Assembly: GCF_019710575.1 (NCBI RefSeq)
Contig: NZ_JAHWFK010000007.1
Coordinates: 372,001 to 436,000, forward strand
Direction: 5' to 3'
Source of the DNA: Paractinoplanes polyasparticus
GTDB lineage: Bacteria > Actinomycetota > Actinomycetes > Mycobacteriales > Micromonosporaceae
Length of the DNA stretch: 64,000 nt
Below the pieces are notes generated by a model. The model was not told the DNA's origin and searched no databases. It saw only the letters and a program-made list of their open reading frames with translations. The position numbers and the translations under genes were made by a program. Below are positions 39,839-46,857 of this stretch, piece after piece. How positions within the stretch are numbered: position 1 is the first letter of the stretch; each line of letters starts with the position of its first letter.

Positions 39839-40579
39839 TCACTCCAGCAGGTGACCCCGCATCGTGGCGATCTCGGCGTCGGTGAGGCCGATCTCGCGGG
39901 CGTAATCGTCGATCGAGCCGTGCCGGGCGCGCAGGTCGTCGAGGAACGTCAGCATGGCGGCGGGCGGGGAGTCCCACATGTGCTGCTTGCCCAGCACGGC
40001 CGACGGGTGCTTCTCGAGCAGGTGGGCGGTCAGCGGGGCCATGGCGTTGGTGGTCAGGGCGTAGTCGGCCGCGATGTCCTGGTCGGACACCCCGAGCAGG
40101 GCCAGCGTCAGGGCGCAGACCGTGCCCGTGCGGTCCTTGCCGGCCATGCAGTGCACGATGACCGGCGCCTGATCGGGGTCGGCGATGATGCGCAGCGAGG
40201 CCAGGATCGCCGCCCGGCCGTCCTCGGCGAAGTTGAGGTAGCGGTCGGCCAGCCAGCGCTCGTGCACCACGTCGTCGGAGTGGCCGACCTCCTCCCAGTC
40301 GACGTGATTCAGCACGAGGTTGCGGTAGTCGAGGCCGTAATGCTCGGCCACCCGCCCGTACTTCTCGATCTCATGCGGACGGCGCAGGTCGATCACCGTG
40401 CGCACGCCCAGGGCCCGGAAAGCGGATGCGTCAGCCTCGCCCAGCCGGTGCAGCGCGTCGGCGCGGAAGACCCGCCGCCAGCGGACCGTGCGGCCGTCGA
40501 GGCCGCTGTAGCCGCCGACGTCACGGAAGTTGTAGGTAGCCGAGAAACCGAGATTCCGGGGATGTTGTTCGACAGCCAC
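39839..40579 (-). CDS. Tyrosine/serine protein phosphatase, IphP-like
   Basis: 246-aa dual-specificity-type phosphatase with the P-loop HCMAGKDRTG (Cys-x5-Arg nucleophile site) and the N-terminal FSATYNFRDVGGY signature of the Y_phosphatase3 family; the general acid region is in NHVDWEE. Members act on phosphotyrosine, phosphoinositides or nucleotides. I chose GTG at 40579: on the coding strand a TACGTT -10 box lies 6 nt before it, suggesting a leaderless mRNA. It is not a HAD enzyme and so is a poor candidate for the missing mannosyl-3-phosphoglycerate phosphatase. Confidence 0.85.
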   Translation of the reverse strand: MAVEQHPRNLGFSATYNFRDVGGYSGLDGRTVRWRRVFRADALHRLGEADASAFRALGVRTVIDLRRPHEIEKYGRVAEHYGLDYRNLVLNHVDWEEVGHSDDVVHERWLADRYLNFAEDGRAAILASLRIIADPDQAPVIVHCMAGKDRTGTVCALTLALLGVSDQDIAADYALTTNAMAPLTAHLLEKHPSAVLGKQHMWDSPPAAMLTFLDDLRARHGSIDDYAREIGLTDAEIATMRGHLLE

Positions 40580-40700
40580 GCAGCCAACGTAACCGTCCGG
40601 GTCGATTTCCGCTGTGACGTGATCTTTCCCGGCGGGCACCCCGATCGGGGGATCGCATCCCAGCTAGTGGATTCCTGGTCTCAAACCGCCGAGCGCGTGG

Positions 40701-40706
40701 CACACT
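40701..40706 (+). promoter_or_regulatory. -10 box of the cimA leader
   Basis: CACACT, 7 nt before the GTG of the leader peptide: leaderless arrangement as for ilvB. No convincing -35. Confidence 0.45.
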
Positions 40707-40713
40707 TCGGAAC

Positions 40714-40746
40714 GTGACCCACTCCGTGCTGATTATTCGCACCTAG
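40714..40746 (+). CDS. cimA leader peptide (10 codons)
   Basis: Reads Met-Thr-His-Ser-Val-Leu-Ile-Ile-Arg-Thr then TAG. Four consecutive branched-chain codons (GTG CTG ATT ATT) make it a sensor of Val, Leu and Ile tRNA charging. The stop overlaps the first arm of a stem (GCGCG 40746-40750 with CGCGC 40070-range equivalent 40770-40774, extended by CGGC/GCCG) that abuts the terminator. Strong candidate for an isoleucine-type attenuator. Confidence 0.8.
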   Translation: MTHSVLIIRT

Positions 40747-40774
40747 CGCGCCGGCTGACTCCACGCCGACGCGC

Positions 40775-40805
40775 AGACCTCCCGCATCCGCGGGGGGTCT
40801 TTTTG
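40775..40805 (+). terminator. Attenuator terminator before cimA
   Basis: Stem AGACCTCCCGC / GCGGGGGGTCT (11 pairs, one G-U), loop ATCC, then TTTTG. Located between the leader peptide and cimA. Confidence 0.88.
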
Positions 40806-40835
40806 TTGGGTCAAAACTTCTTGAAGGGACGCGCC

Positions 40836-42407
40836 ATGGAGTACCAGGTCTTCGACACCACGCTTCGCGACGGCGGGCAGCGGGAGGGGATCAGCTACTC
40901 GGTCGCCGACAAGCTGGCGGTCGCGAAGCTGCTGGACGAGTTCGGCGTGGGCTTCATCGAGGGCGGGTGGCCCGGCGCGATGCCCAAGGACACCGAGTTC
41001 TTCGCGCGGGCCCGCACCGAGCTCGACCTGAAGAACGCGGTGCTGGTCGCGTTCGGCGCCACCCGCAAGGCCGGCGTCGACGTAGCCACCGACCCGCAGG
41101 TGCAGGCCCTGCTCGACGCCGGGACGCCGGTCGTCTGCGTGGTCGCCAAGAGCGACATCCGGCACGTCGAGCGGGCGCTGCGCACCACCGGCGACGAGAA
41201 CCTGGCCATGGTCCGCGACACCGTGCGGCACCTGGTCGCCAACGGCCGCCGGGCCTTCGTCGACTGCGAGCACTTCTTCGACGGGTTCCGCTACGACCCC
41301 GCGTACACGGCCTCGGTGGTCAAGACCGCGATCGACGCCGGCGCCGAGCGGGTGGTCATGTGCGACACCAACGGCGGCATGCTCCCCTCGATGATCACGA
41401 AGGCGGTCAACGAGGTCGTCGAGCGCACCGGCGTCCCCGCCGACCAGCTCGGCATCCACTGCCAGAACGACACCTCGTGCGCCGTGGCCAACACGATCGC
41501 CGCCGTCGAGGCGGGGGTCAAACACTTCCAGTGCACCGCCAACGGCTACGGCGAGCGGCCCGGCAACGCCGACCTGTTCGCCGTCGTCAGCAACCTGCAA
41601 CTCAAGCTCGGGCTGCCTCTCCTACCGGAGGGCTGCCTGGAGAAGGCGACGCGGGTGTCGACCGCGCTCGCCGAGATCGCCAACATCGCCCCCGACACCC
41701 ACCAGGCCTACGTCGGGGCCGCTGCCTTCGCCCACAAGGCGGGGTTGCACGCGAGCGCGATCAAGGTGGATCCGCTGCTCTACAACCACGTCGACCCGTC
41801 GGTGGTAGGCAACGACATGCGGATCCTGGTGACCGAGATGGCCGGCCGGGCCAGCATCGAGCTCAAGAGCCGCGAGCTCGGGATCGACCTGGCCGGCCAT
41901 CCGGACACGCTCAGCACGGTCACCCAGCGGGTCAAGGACCTGGAGGCCGACGGCTGGTCGTTCGAGGCCGCCGACGCCTCGTTCGAGCTGCTGGTGCGGG
42001 ACCAGCTGCTCGACGGCAAGCTGGCCCGCCCGTTCAGCCTCGAGTCGTACCGCGTGCAGGTCGAGCACCGTGAGGACGGCGCGGTCGTCTCCGAGGCGAC
42101 GGTCAAGGTCCGCGTACGCGGGGAGAGGGTCATCGCCACGGCCGAGGGCAACGGGCCGGTCAACGCGCTCGACGAGGCCCTGCGCACCGCCCTGACCCAG
42201 CACTACCCGCAGCTGAAGAACTTCGAGCTGACCGACTTCAAGGTGCGCATCCTCGAAGGCAGCCACGGCACCAACGCGATCACCCGCGTGCTGCTCGAGA
42301 CCGGCGACGGCGAGCGCGACTGGACCACGGTCGGCGTGCACGAGAACATCGTCGAGGCCAGCTGGGTAGCCCTGGTCGACGCGCTGACCTACGGCCTCGC
42401 GGAGTGA
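40836..42407 (+). CDS. cimA: (R)-citramalate synthase
   Basis: Condenses acetyl-CoA with pyruvate to citramalate, giving threonine-independent 2-oxobutyrate for isoleucine. 523 aa of the LeuA/CimA family: DTTLRDGGQREGISYSVADKLAVAKLLDEFGVGFIEGGWPGAMPKD is the CimA-type N-terminus (catalytic Arg/Asp), HCQNDTSCAVANT holds metal-binding residues, then the C-terminal allosteric domain (from about residue 380). ATG follows GAAGGGAC. The leader with Ile codons supports a role in isoleucine synthesis. A homocitrate or isopropylmalate synthase role is less likely from the N-terminal pattern. Confidence 0.93.
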   Translation: MEYQVFDTTLRDGGQREGISYSVADKLAVAKLLDEFGVGFIEGGWPGAMPKDTEFFARARTELDLKNAVLVAFGATRKAGVDVATDPQVQALLDAGTPVVCVVAKSDIRHVERALRTTGDENLAMVRDTVRHLVANGRRAFVDCEHFFDGFRYDPAYTASVVKTAIDAGAERVVMCDTNGGMLPSMITKAVNEVVERTGVPADQLGIHCQNDTSCAVANTIAAVEAGVKHFQCTANGYGERPGNADLFAVVSNLQLKLGLPLLPEGCLEKATRVSTALAEIANIAPDTHQAYVGAAAFAHKAGLHASAIKVDPLLYNHVDPSVVGNDMRILVTEMAGRASIELKSRELGIDLAGHPDTLSTVTQRVKDLEADGWSFEAADASFELLVRDQLLDGKLARPFSLESYRVQVEHREDGAVVSEATVKVRVRGERVIATAEGNGPVNALDEALRTALTQHYPQLKNFELTDFKVRILEGSHGTNAITRVLLETGDGERDWTTVGVHENIVEASWVALVDALTYGLAE

Positions 42408-42471
42408 CCGACTGCACCGGAGCGAGCGGAGCGGACGTAGGGCCAGAAGGCCACGACCTGGACGGCACAGC

Positions 42472-42855
42472 GTGACCCGGATCTTCAGCGGCTCCACCTT
42501 CGAGGACCAGATCGGGTACGCCCGGGCGGTGGTGGCCGGAGACCAGGTGTACGTCTCCGGCACCACCGGCTTCGACTACTCGGCGATGACCATCCCCGAG
42601 GGCGTGGTCGAGCAGGCCGAGCAGTGCCTGCGCAACATCGAGGCGGCCCTGCACGAGGCCGGCTGCACCCTGGCCGACGTCGTGCGGGTGCGTTACCTGC
42701 TGCCCGACCGCGCCGACTTCGAGCCGTGCTGGCCCGTGCTGCGCCGGGCCTTCGGCGAGGTCCGCCCGGCCGCCACCATGATGGTGTGCGGCCTGGCCGA
42801 CCCACGGATGCGCATCGAGATCGAGGTCGACGCTAGGGTTTCGCCTCGTCGCTGA
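42472..42855 (+). CDS. RidA family enamine/imine deaminase-like protein
   Basis: 127 aa, YjgF/YER057c/UK114 fold. RidA hydrolyses reactive 2-aminoacrylate and related imines made by PLP enzymes of serine/threonine and branched-chain metabolism, which suits its place after cimA. Family marks: YARAVVAGDQVYVSGTTG, QAEQCLRNIEAALHEAGCTLADVVRVRYLL and the C-terminal MRIEIEVDA. The canonical active-site Arg is in VRVRYLL or the C-terminus but was not assigned with certainty, so it may belong to a non-deaminase subgroup. GTG start; its 3' end overlaps the convergent ThrRS gene by 23 nt. Confidence 0.85.
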   Translation: MTRIFSGSTFEDQIGYARAVVAGDQVYVSGTTGFDYSAMTIPEGVVEQAEQCLRNIEAALHEAGCTLADVVRVRYLLPDRADFEPCWPVLRRAFGEVRPAATMMVCGLADPRMRIEIEVDARVSPRR

Positions 42856-44023
42856 GCATCGCGACGGCCACGGCGACCGGCATCGGCTCCAGCCGGCGGC
42901 CGTCGCGATGCCGCAGGGCGACCAGACCGTCCGGCGCCTCGCGGCGGCCGATCATTCCGGCGTACGGAATCCGGCGCTCGGCGGCCGACCGGATGCGGGC
43001 GCCGATCGAGCCCTCGCGCAGCACCTCGATCCGGAGCCCGGCCTCGATCGCGGCCCGTGCCAGCGCGTCCGCCGCCCCGTCCTGCGACTCCGAGACCGGC
43101 AGCACGGCGAGCTGCACCGGGGCGTACCAGAGCGGGAAGGCGCCCTCGTGCACCTCGATCAGATGCGCGAACAACCGCTCCATCGACCCGGCCAGGCTGC
43201 GGTGGATCATCACCGGGCGCGACCGGCCGCCGGACGCGTCGGCGTACTCCAGCTCGAACGCGGCCGGCTGGTGGTAGTCGATCTGGATGGTGGCCAGGGT
43301 CCACTCGCGTCCGGCCGGATCGGCCATCTGTACATCGATCTTGGGCCCGTAGAAGGCTGCTTCGCCCGGCGCCTCGACAAACTCGAAGCCGTCCAGGGCC
43401 TCGCGCAGCAGTCGCTCCGCCTTCTGCCAGCTCTCGTCGGACCCGCCGTACTTCTGCCCCTCGCCCCGTAGCGAGAGCTGGTAGGACGAGGGTTCGATGC
43501 CGAGCGCCCGATGCGCTTCCCGCATGAGCCGCAGCACCTCGGCGACCTCCGCGCCGGCCTGCGACTCGGCGCAGAAGATGTGGGCGTCGTTGAGCTGGAT
43601 GGCCCGCACCCGCGACAAGCCGCCGAGCACCCCCGACCGCTCGGAGCGGAACATCGGCCCCAGCTCGGCCAGGCGCAACGGCAGCTCGCGGTACGAGCGC
43701 CCGCGCGACTTGTAGATGAGCGCGTGGTGCGGGCAGATGCTGGGCCGCAGCACCAGTTCGTCCCCGCCCATCGGCATCGGCGGGAACATGTCCTCGGCGA
43801 AATTGCGCCAGTGTCCCGACAACTCGAAGAGCTGCCGTTTGCCGAGCGCCGGCGAATACACGTGCTGATACCCGTGGCGGCGCTCGAGATCGTGGAGGTA
43901 GGACTCGACCGCGTGCCGGGCCGCGGCGCCGCCGGGCAGCCAGAACGGCAGCCCGGCCCCGATCAGCGGGTCGGAGTCGAAGAGGTCGAGCTCGCGCCCG
44001 AGTTTGCGGTGGTCGATGTGCAT
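42833..44023 (-). CDS. Compact threonyl-tRNA synthetase (no TGS or editing domain)
   Basis: 396-aa class II aminoacyl-tRNA synthetase consisting of the ThrRS catalytic core and anticodon-binding domain only; normal bacterial ThrRS has about 640-690 aa. Zinc ligands are conserved in CPHHALIY (Cys), NDAHIFC (His) and VMIHRSLAGSMERL (His), and class II motif 2 is in FRSERSG. Absence of the N-terminal editing domain means mischarged Ser-tRNA(Thr) would not be cleared by this protein itself. ATG with GGGAG upstream. A threonine-codon leader peptide and hairpin lie just before it. It may be a second ThrRS alongside a full-length gene elsewhere. Confidence 0.9.
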   Translation of the reverse strand: MHIDHRKLGRELDLFDSDPLIGAGLPFWLPGGAAARHAVESYLHDLERRHGYQHVYSPALGKRQLFELSGHWRNFAEDMFPPMPMGGDELVLRPSICPHHALIYKSRGRSYRELPLRLAELGPMFRSERSGVLGGLSRVRAIQLNDAHIFCAESQAGAEVAEVLRLMREAHRALGIEPSSYQLSLRGEGQKYGGSDESWQKAERLLREALDGFEFVEAPGEAAFYGPKIDVQMADPAGREWTLATIQIDYHQPAAFELEYADASGGRSRPVMIHRSLAGSMERLFAHLIEVHEGAFPLWYAPVQLAVLPVSESQDGAADALARAAIEAGLRIEVLREGSIGARIRSAAERRIPYAGMIGRREAPDGLVALRHRDGRRLEPMPVAVAVAMLSDEAKP

Positions 44024-44066
44024 CGGAGTCTCCCTGAAAATGGGGACGAGACGTCCGGGCACACGG

Positions 44067-44097
44067 AACGGCCCCGGGCATCCCGCCCGGGGCCGTT
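44067..44097 (-). terminator. Attenuator hairpin before the compact ThrRS gene
   Basis: Perfect 13-bp stem AACGGCCCCGGGC / GCCCGGGGCCGTT with a 5-nt loop, between the Thr leader peptide and the start codon. No U-tract on the reading strand. Confidence 0.75.
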
Positions 44098-44114
44098 TCT
44101 GCGCTGTGGTCAGG

Positions 44115-44174
44115 TCAGCGCGAACGCACGCCGGGAAGGCCCGGCGTCGTCGTGCACAGCTGACTGAAGCTCAT
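44115..44174 (-). CDS. Threonine leader peptide (19 codons)
   Basis: Reads MSFSQLCTTTPGLPGVRSR then TGA, with three consecutive ACG threonine codons at 44145-44153. The third overlaps an 8-bp hairpin (ACGCCGGG / CCCGGCGT, 44128-44147). On the coding strand TACCCT lies 8 nt before the ATG, so the mRNA is probably leaderless. Position and codon content point to attenuation control of the ThrRS gene by Thr-tRNA charging. Confidence 0.8.
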   Translation of the reverse strand: MSFSQLCTTTPGLPGVRSR

Positions 44175-44231
44175 GGAATGCAAGGGTAGGCCGCCCTGCT
44201 CGTACCGGCATCCGATTTAACCGGGGGCGGT

Positions 44232-44750
44232 TCAGTCGTCGGCGAGGCGCTGGAAGAGCACGTGGTCGCGCCAGGCGCCGGCTATCCACAGGTAGCGCGG
44301 CGCCAGACCGTACCGGTGGAACTTGTTGTTCTCGAGGACCCGCTGGGAGCCCGTGTTGTGGACGAGCGTGCCCGCCTCGACCCGGTGCAGGCCGAGCTCG
44401 CCGAACGCCAGATCCACGATCCGGGCGACCGCCGCGGTGGCCACGCCCCGCCCGTTCGCCTCTTGGGCCACCCAGTAGCCGAGCGAGGCCGACAGAAACG
44501 GTCCGCGGGCGATGTTCGTGAGCGCTATCCGGCCGAGGATGCGGCCGCCCTCGACGATCGCGTGCGGCAACGCGGAGCCGGCTTCGTGGTGCCGCAGCAG
44601 GTCGGTCAGCACGCGCCGCTGGCCCGCCTCGGTGAAGTACTCGTCGGAGCGGTCGGGTTCCCAGGGGGCCAGGAATTCGCGGTTGGCCCGCAGCTGCCCG
44701 GCCATCTCGGCCGCATCGCCGACGGTCAGCAGGCGAGTGGTGACCGTCAT
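44232..44750 (-). CDS. GNAT acetyltransferase, RimJ/RimL type
   Basis: 172 aa, acetyl-CoA-dependent N-acetyltransferase fold (TRLLTVGDAAEMAGQLRANREFLAPWEP ... ILGRIALTNIARGPFLSASLGYWVAQEANGRGVATAAVARIVDLAFGELGLHRVEAGTLVHNTGSQRVLENNKFHRYG). The acetyl-CoA loop is in ANGRGVAT and the RVEAG...N.S..VLE pattern is that of RimJ/L ribosomal-protein alanine acetyltransferases; the actual target could be a small molecule. It overlaps the upstream EEP gene by 4 nt (ATGA), so it is the last gene of a translationally coupled run. Confidence 0.9.
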   Translation of the reverse strand: MTVTTRLLTVGDAAEMAGQLRANREFLAPWEPDRSDEYFTEAGQRRVLTDLLRHHEAGSALPHAIVEGGRILGRIALTNIARGPFLSASLGYWVAQEANGRGVATAAVARIVDLAFGELGLHRVEAGTLVHNTGSQRVLENNKFHRYGLAPRYLWIAGAWRDHVLFQRLADD

Positions 44751-45760
44751 CCGGCGGCCGGGACGGTCAGGCCGGCGATGATCGCGCGGTGGTCGCTGCG
44801 GGGGATCGGGTGCACGCTGACCTCCCGTACGCCGATCCGCTCGTCCACCAGCACGTGGTCGATCGTCACGGGCGGGATCGCGTCGCCGTCGTACGGACCC
44901 CAGGTGCCGATCAGGCCCTTGCCGGTCGCGTCGGCGGCGTCGCGGTAGCCGCGCGAGATCAGCTCGCGCATCGGTGCGTGGTCGAGCGTGGCGTTGAAGT
45001 CGCCGAGCAGGATGCGTGGCGTCCCGCCCTGGTCGGCGCGCGGCTCGGCCAGCAGATCCTTGCGCCACTGGCGCAGCACCGAGCGGGCGTACGGGGCCAG
45101 CGGGTGCGCCGATTCCACGACGACCGGCCCGGCCCCGGGCACCTCGACGGTCGCGTACGCCTGCATGAAGCCGCCGCCGTTGCGCTCCGCCCCGGGCGAC
45201 GTGATCGGGTGGCGCGAGTAGAGCCCGGAGCCGTCGGCCTTCGGCTCGTCGGCGAGGGACGAGTACGGCAGCAACGCGCCCAGCCCGGCCTGGGCCAGCG
45301 CCTCTTTGCCCTCGGTCGTGAACTCCTGCACGGCCAGCACGTCGATGTCGTGCTCGCTGACCAGCTTGACGATGACGGCCGCGTCGGCGCCCCCGAACAG
45401 CATGTTCGAGGTCATGACGTTGAGCTGCACGCCGAGTTCCGGGCCCTGGTCGCGGCTCGGGATCGCGCGGGGCAGCACAGCCGAGGCCAGCAGGATGGCG
45501 ACCACCACGGCCACCGCGCCCACGGTCCACCGGCGGGTGGCCAGGGCCAGGATCGCCGGCGCCCAGGCGGCCGCCGCGACGTACGGCGTGAAAGCGAACA
45601 ACTGGACCAGCAGGCCCCGTTCCCAGCCACCGAGGCGGATCGCCGCCCAGACCAGGAACGGCAGGATGAACAGCCAGAACAGCACAGTCAGCGCGGCCTT
45701 TCGTCGTCGTCGGGGGCGGCCGTCCTCGCGACCGGCGCTCGGCGCGCTGATGATCGTCAT
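44747..45760 (-). CDS. Membrane-anchored EEP-family hydrolase, copy 1
   Basis: 337 aa. Three N-terminal hydrophobic helices (about residues 25-90) precede an endonuclease/exonuclease/phosphatase domain facing the outside: NVMTSNMLFGGAD, LAVQEFT (metal Glu), SAHPLAP, LGDFNATLDH (Asp-x-Asn), TIDHVLV and SDHRAI (catalytic His). Members include surface nucleases and sphingomyelinase-like enzymes. The downstream neighbour in the opposite orientation of numbering is a closely similar paralogue (45794-46804), evidently a tandem duplication. Substrate unknown. Confidence 0.87.
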   Translation of the reverse strand: MTIISAPSAGREDGRPRRRRKAALTVLFWLFILPFLVWAAIRLGGWERGLLVQLFAFTPYVAAAAWAPAILALATRRWTVGAVAVVVAILLASAVLPRAIPSRDQGPELGVQLNVMTSNMLFGGADAAVIVKLVSEHDIDVLAVQEFTTEGKEALAQAGLGALLPYSSLADEPKADGSGLYSRHPITSPGAERNGGGFMQAYATVEVPGAGPVVVESAHPLAPYARSVLRQWRKDLLAEPRADQGGTPRILLGDFNATLDHAPMRELISRGYRDAADATGKGLIGTWGPYDGDAIPPVTIDHVLVDERIGVREVSVHPIPRSDHRAIIAGLTVPAAG

Positions 45761-45793
45761 GGCGGCGAGGCTAGCGACCCCACGCCATTCCCA

Positions 45794-46804
45794 CTATGAC
45801 GCGGACGGAAGCGTGACTGTCGCGACAACGGCCCGGTGGTCGCTGCCGGCCACGCTGTGCACCTCGCTGTCCCGTACGCCGATGCGCTTGTCGACCAGCA
45901 CGTGGTCGAGCGTCACGGGCGGGATCGGCAGGCCTGCGTACGGACCCCAGGTGCCGGTCAGGCCCTTGCCGGTCGCCGCGGCGGCGTCGCGGTAGCCGTG
46001 CCCGATCAGCTCGCGCAGCGGCTGGTGATCGAGGGTGGAGTTGAAGTCGCCGAGCAGCATCCGGGGCACGCCGCCCTGATCGGGGCGGGGCATCGACTCG
46101 AGGTCACCGCGCCAGGCGTCCTCGGCCCGCAGCGTGTACGGCGCCAGCGGGTGGGCCGACTCGACGAAGACCGGGCCCGCCCCGGGCGCCTGGATCGTCG
46201 CGTACGCCTGCAGGTTGCCGTCCTGGAGGCCGCCGCCGTCGCCGCGCCGCGACGCCTGACCCGTCATCGGGAACCGGGAGTAGAGCCCCGACCCGGTGGT
46301 GGCGATCTCGTCGGCCAGCGCGTGATGGGGGAGCAGCGCGTCGATGCCGGCCGCCCGCAACCCGGCCGCCGACTCGGGCGTGAACTCCTGCACGGCCAGG
46401 ATCGCGACGTCGTTCTCGCGCACCAGCCGCACCACCGCCGCCGGGTCGGCCGCGCCGATGAACATGTTGACGGTCATGACGGTCACCGGAACGCCCGTCA
46501 CCGGCCCCATGTCGCGGTCGGGTAAGGCCCGGGGCAGCACGGCGGCGGCGAACATCACGCCGGCCACGGCCGCGAGGGCCGCGACCAGCCACTTGCGGCT
46601 CACCAGGGCGGCCAGTAGGGGCACGAGCGACCACACCGCCGCGTACGGGGTGAAGGCCATCAGCTGCACCAGCGGGCCCTGTTCCCAGCCCAGCAGCCGG
46701 ACCGCCGCCCACGCGAGGCCCGGCAGGGTCAGCAGCAGAAGAAGCGCGGTGCGCCTCACCCGCCGGCCCGGCCGGACCTCGGACGGCGTCGTGGTGATCG
46801 TCAT
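45794..46804 (-). CDS. Membrane-anchored EEP-family hydrolase, copy 2
   Basis: 336 aa, same architecture as copy 1: N-terminal helices then an EEP domain with VMTVNMFIGAADP, LAVQEFTPES, SAHPLAPYTL, MLLGDFNSTLDHQ, TLDHVLVDKRIGVR and GSDHRAV. The two proteins align nearly end to end; the C-terminal third is the most similar. Divergence in the loop after the SGLYSR(H/F)P motif hints at different substrates or partners. It starts 33 nt upstream of copy 1, so both are probably co-transcribed. Confidence 0.87.
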   Translation of the reverse strand: MTITTTPSEVRPGRRVRRTALLLLLTLPGLAWAAVRLLGWEQGPLVQLMAFTPYAAVWSLVPLLAALVSRKWLVAALAAVAGVMFAAAVLPRALPDRDMGPVTGVPVTVMTVNMFIGAADPAAVVRLVRENDVAILAVQEFTPESAAGLRAAGIDALLPHHALADEIATTGSGLYSRFPMTGQASRRGDGGGLQDGNLQAYATIQAPGAGPVFVESAHPLAPYTLRAEDAWRGDLESMPRPDQGGVPRMLLGDFNSTLDHQPLRELIGHGYRDAAAATGKGLTGTWGPYAGLPIPPVTLDHVLVDKRIGVRDSEVHSVAGSDHRAVVATVTLPSAS

Positions 46805-46857
46805 GGCGGCAAAGCTATCGGTCCCACCTTGCCGCTCTCTGTGAAGATCGCCGTGAT

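Noticed and set aside
39839..40579. IphP-like phosphatase as the missing mannosyl-3-phosphoglycerate phosphatase
   Set aside because: Known MpgP enzymes are HAD-type; this is a Cys-x5-Arg phosphatase on the other strand and not linked to mpgS.
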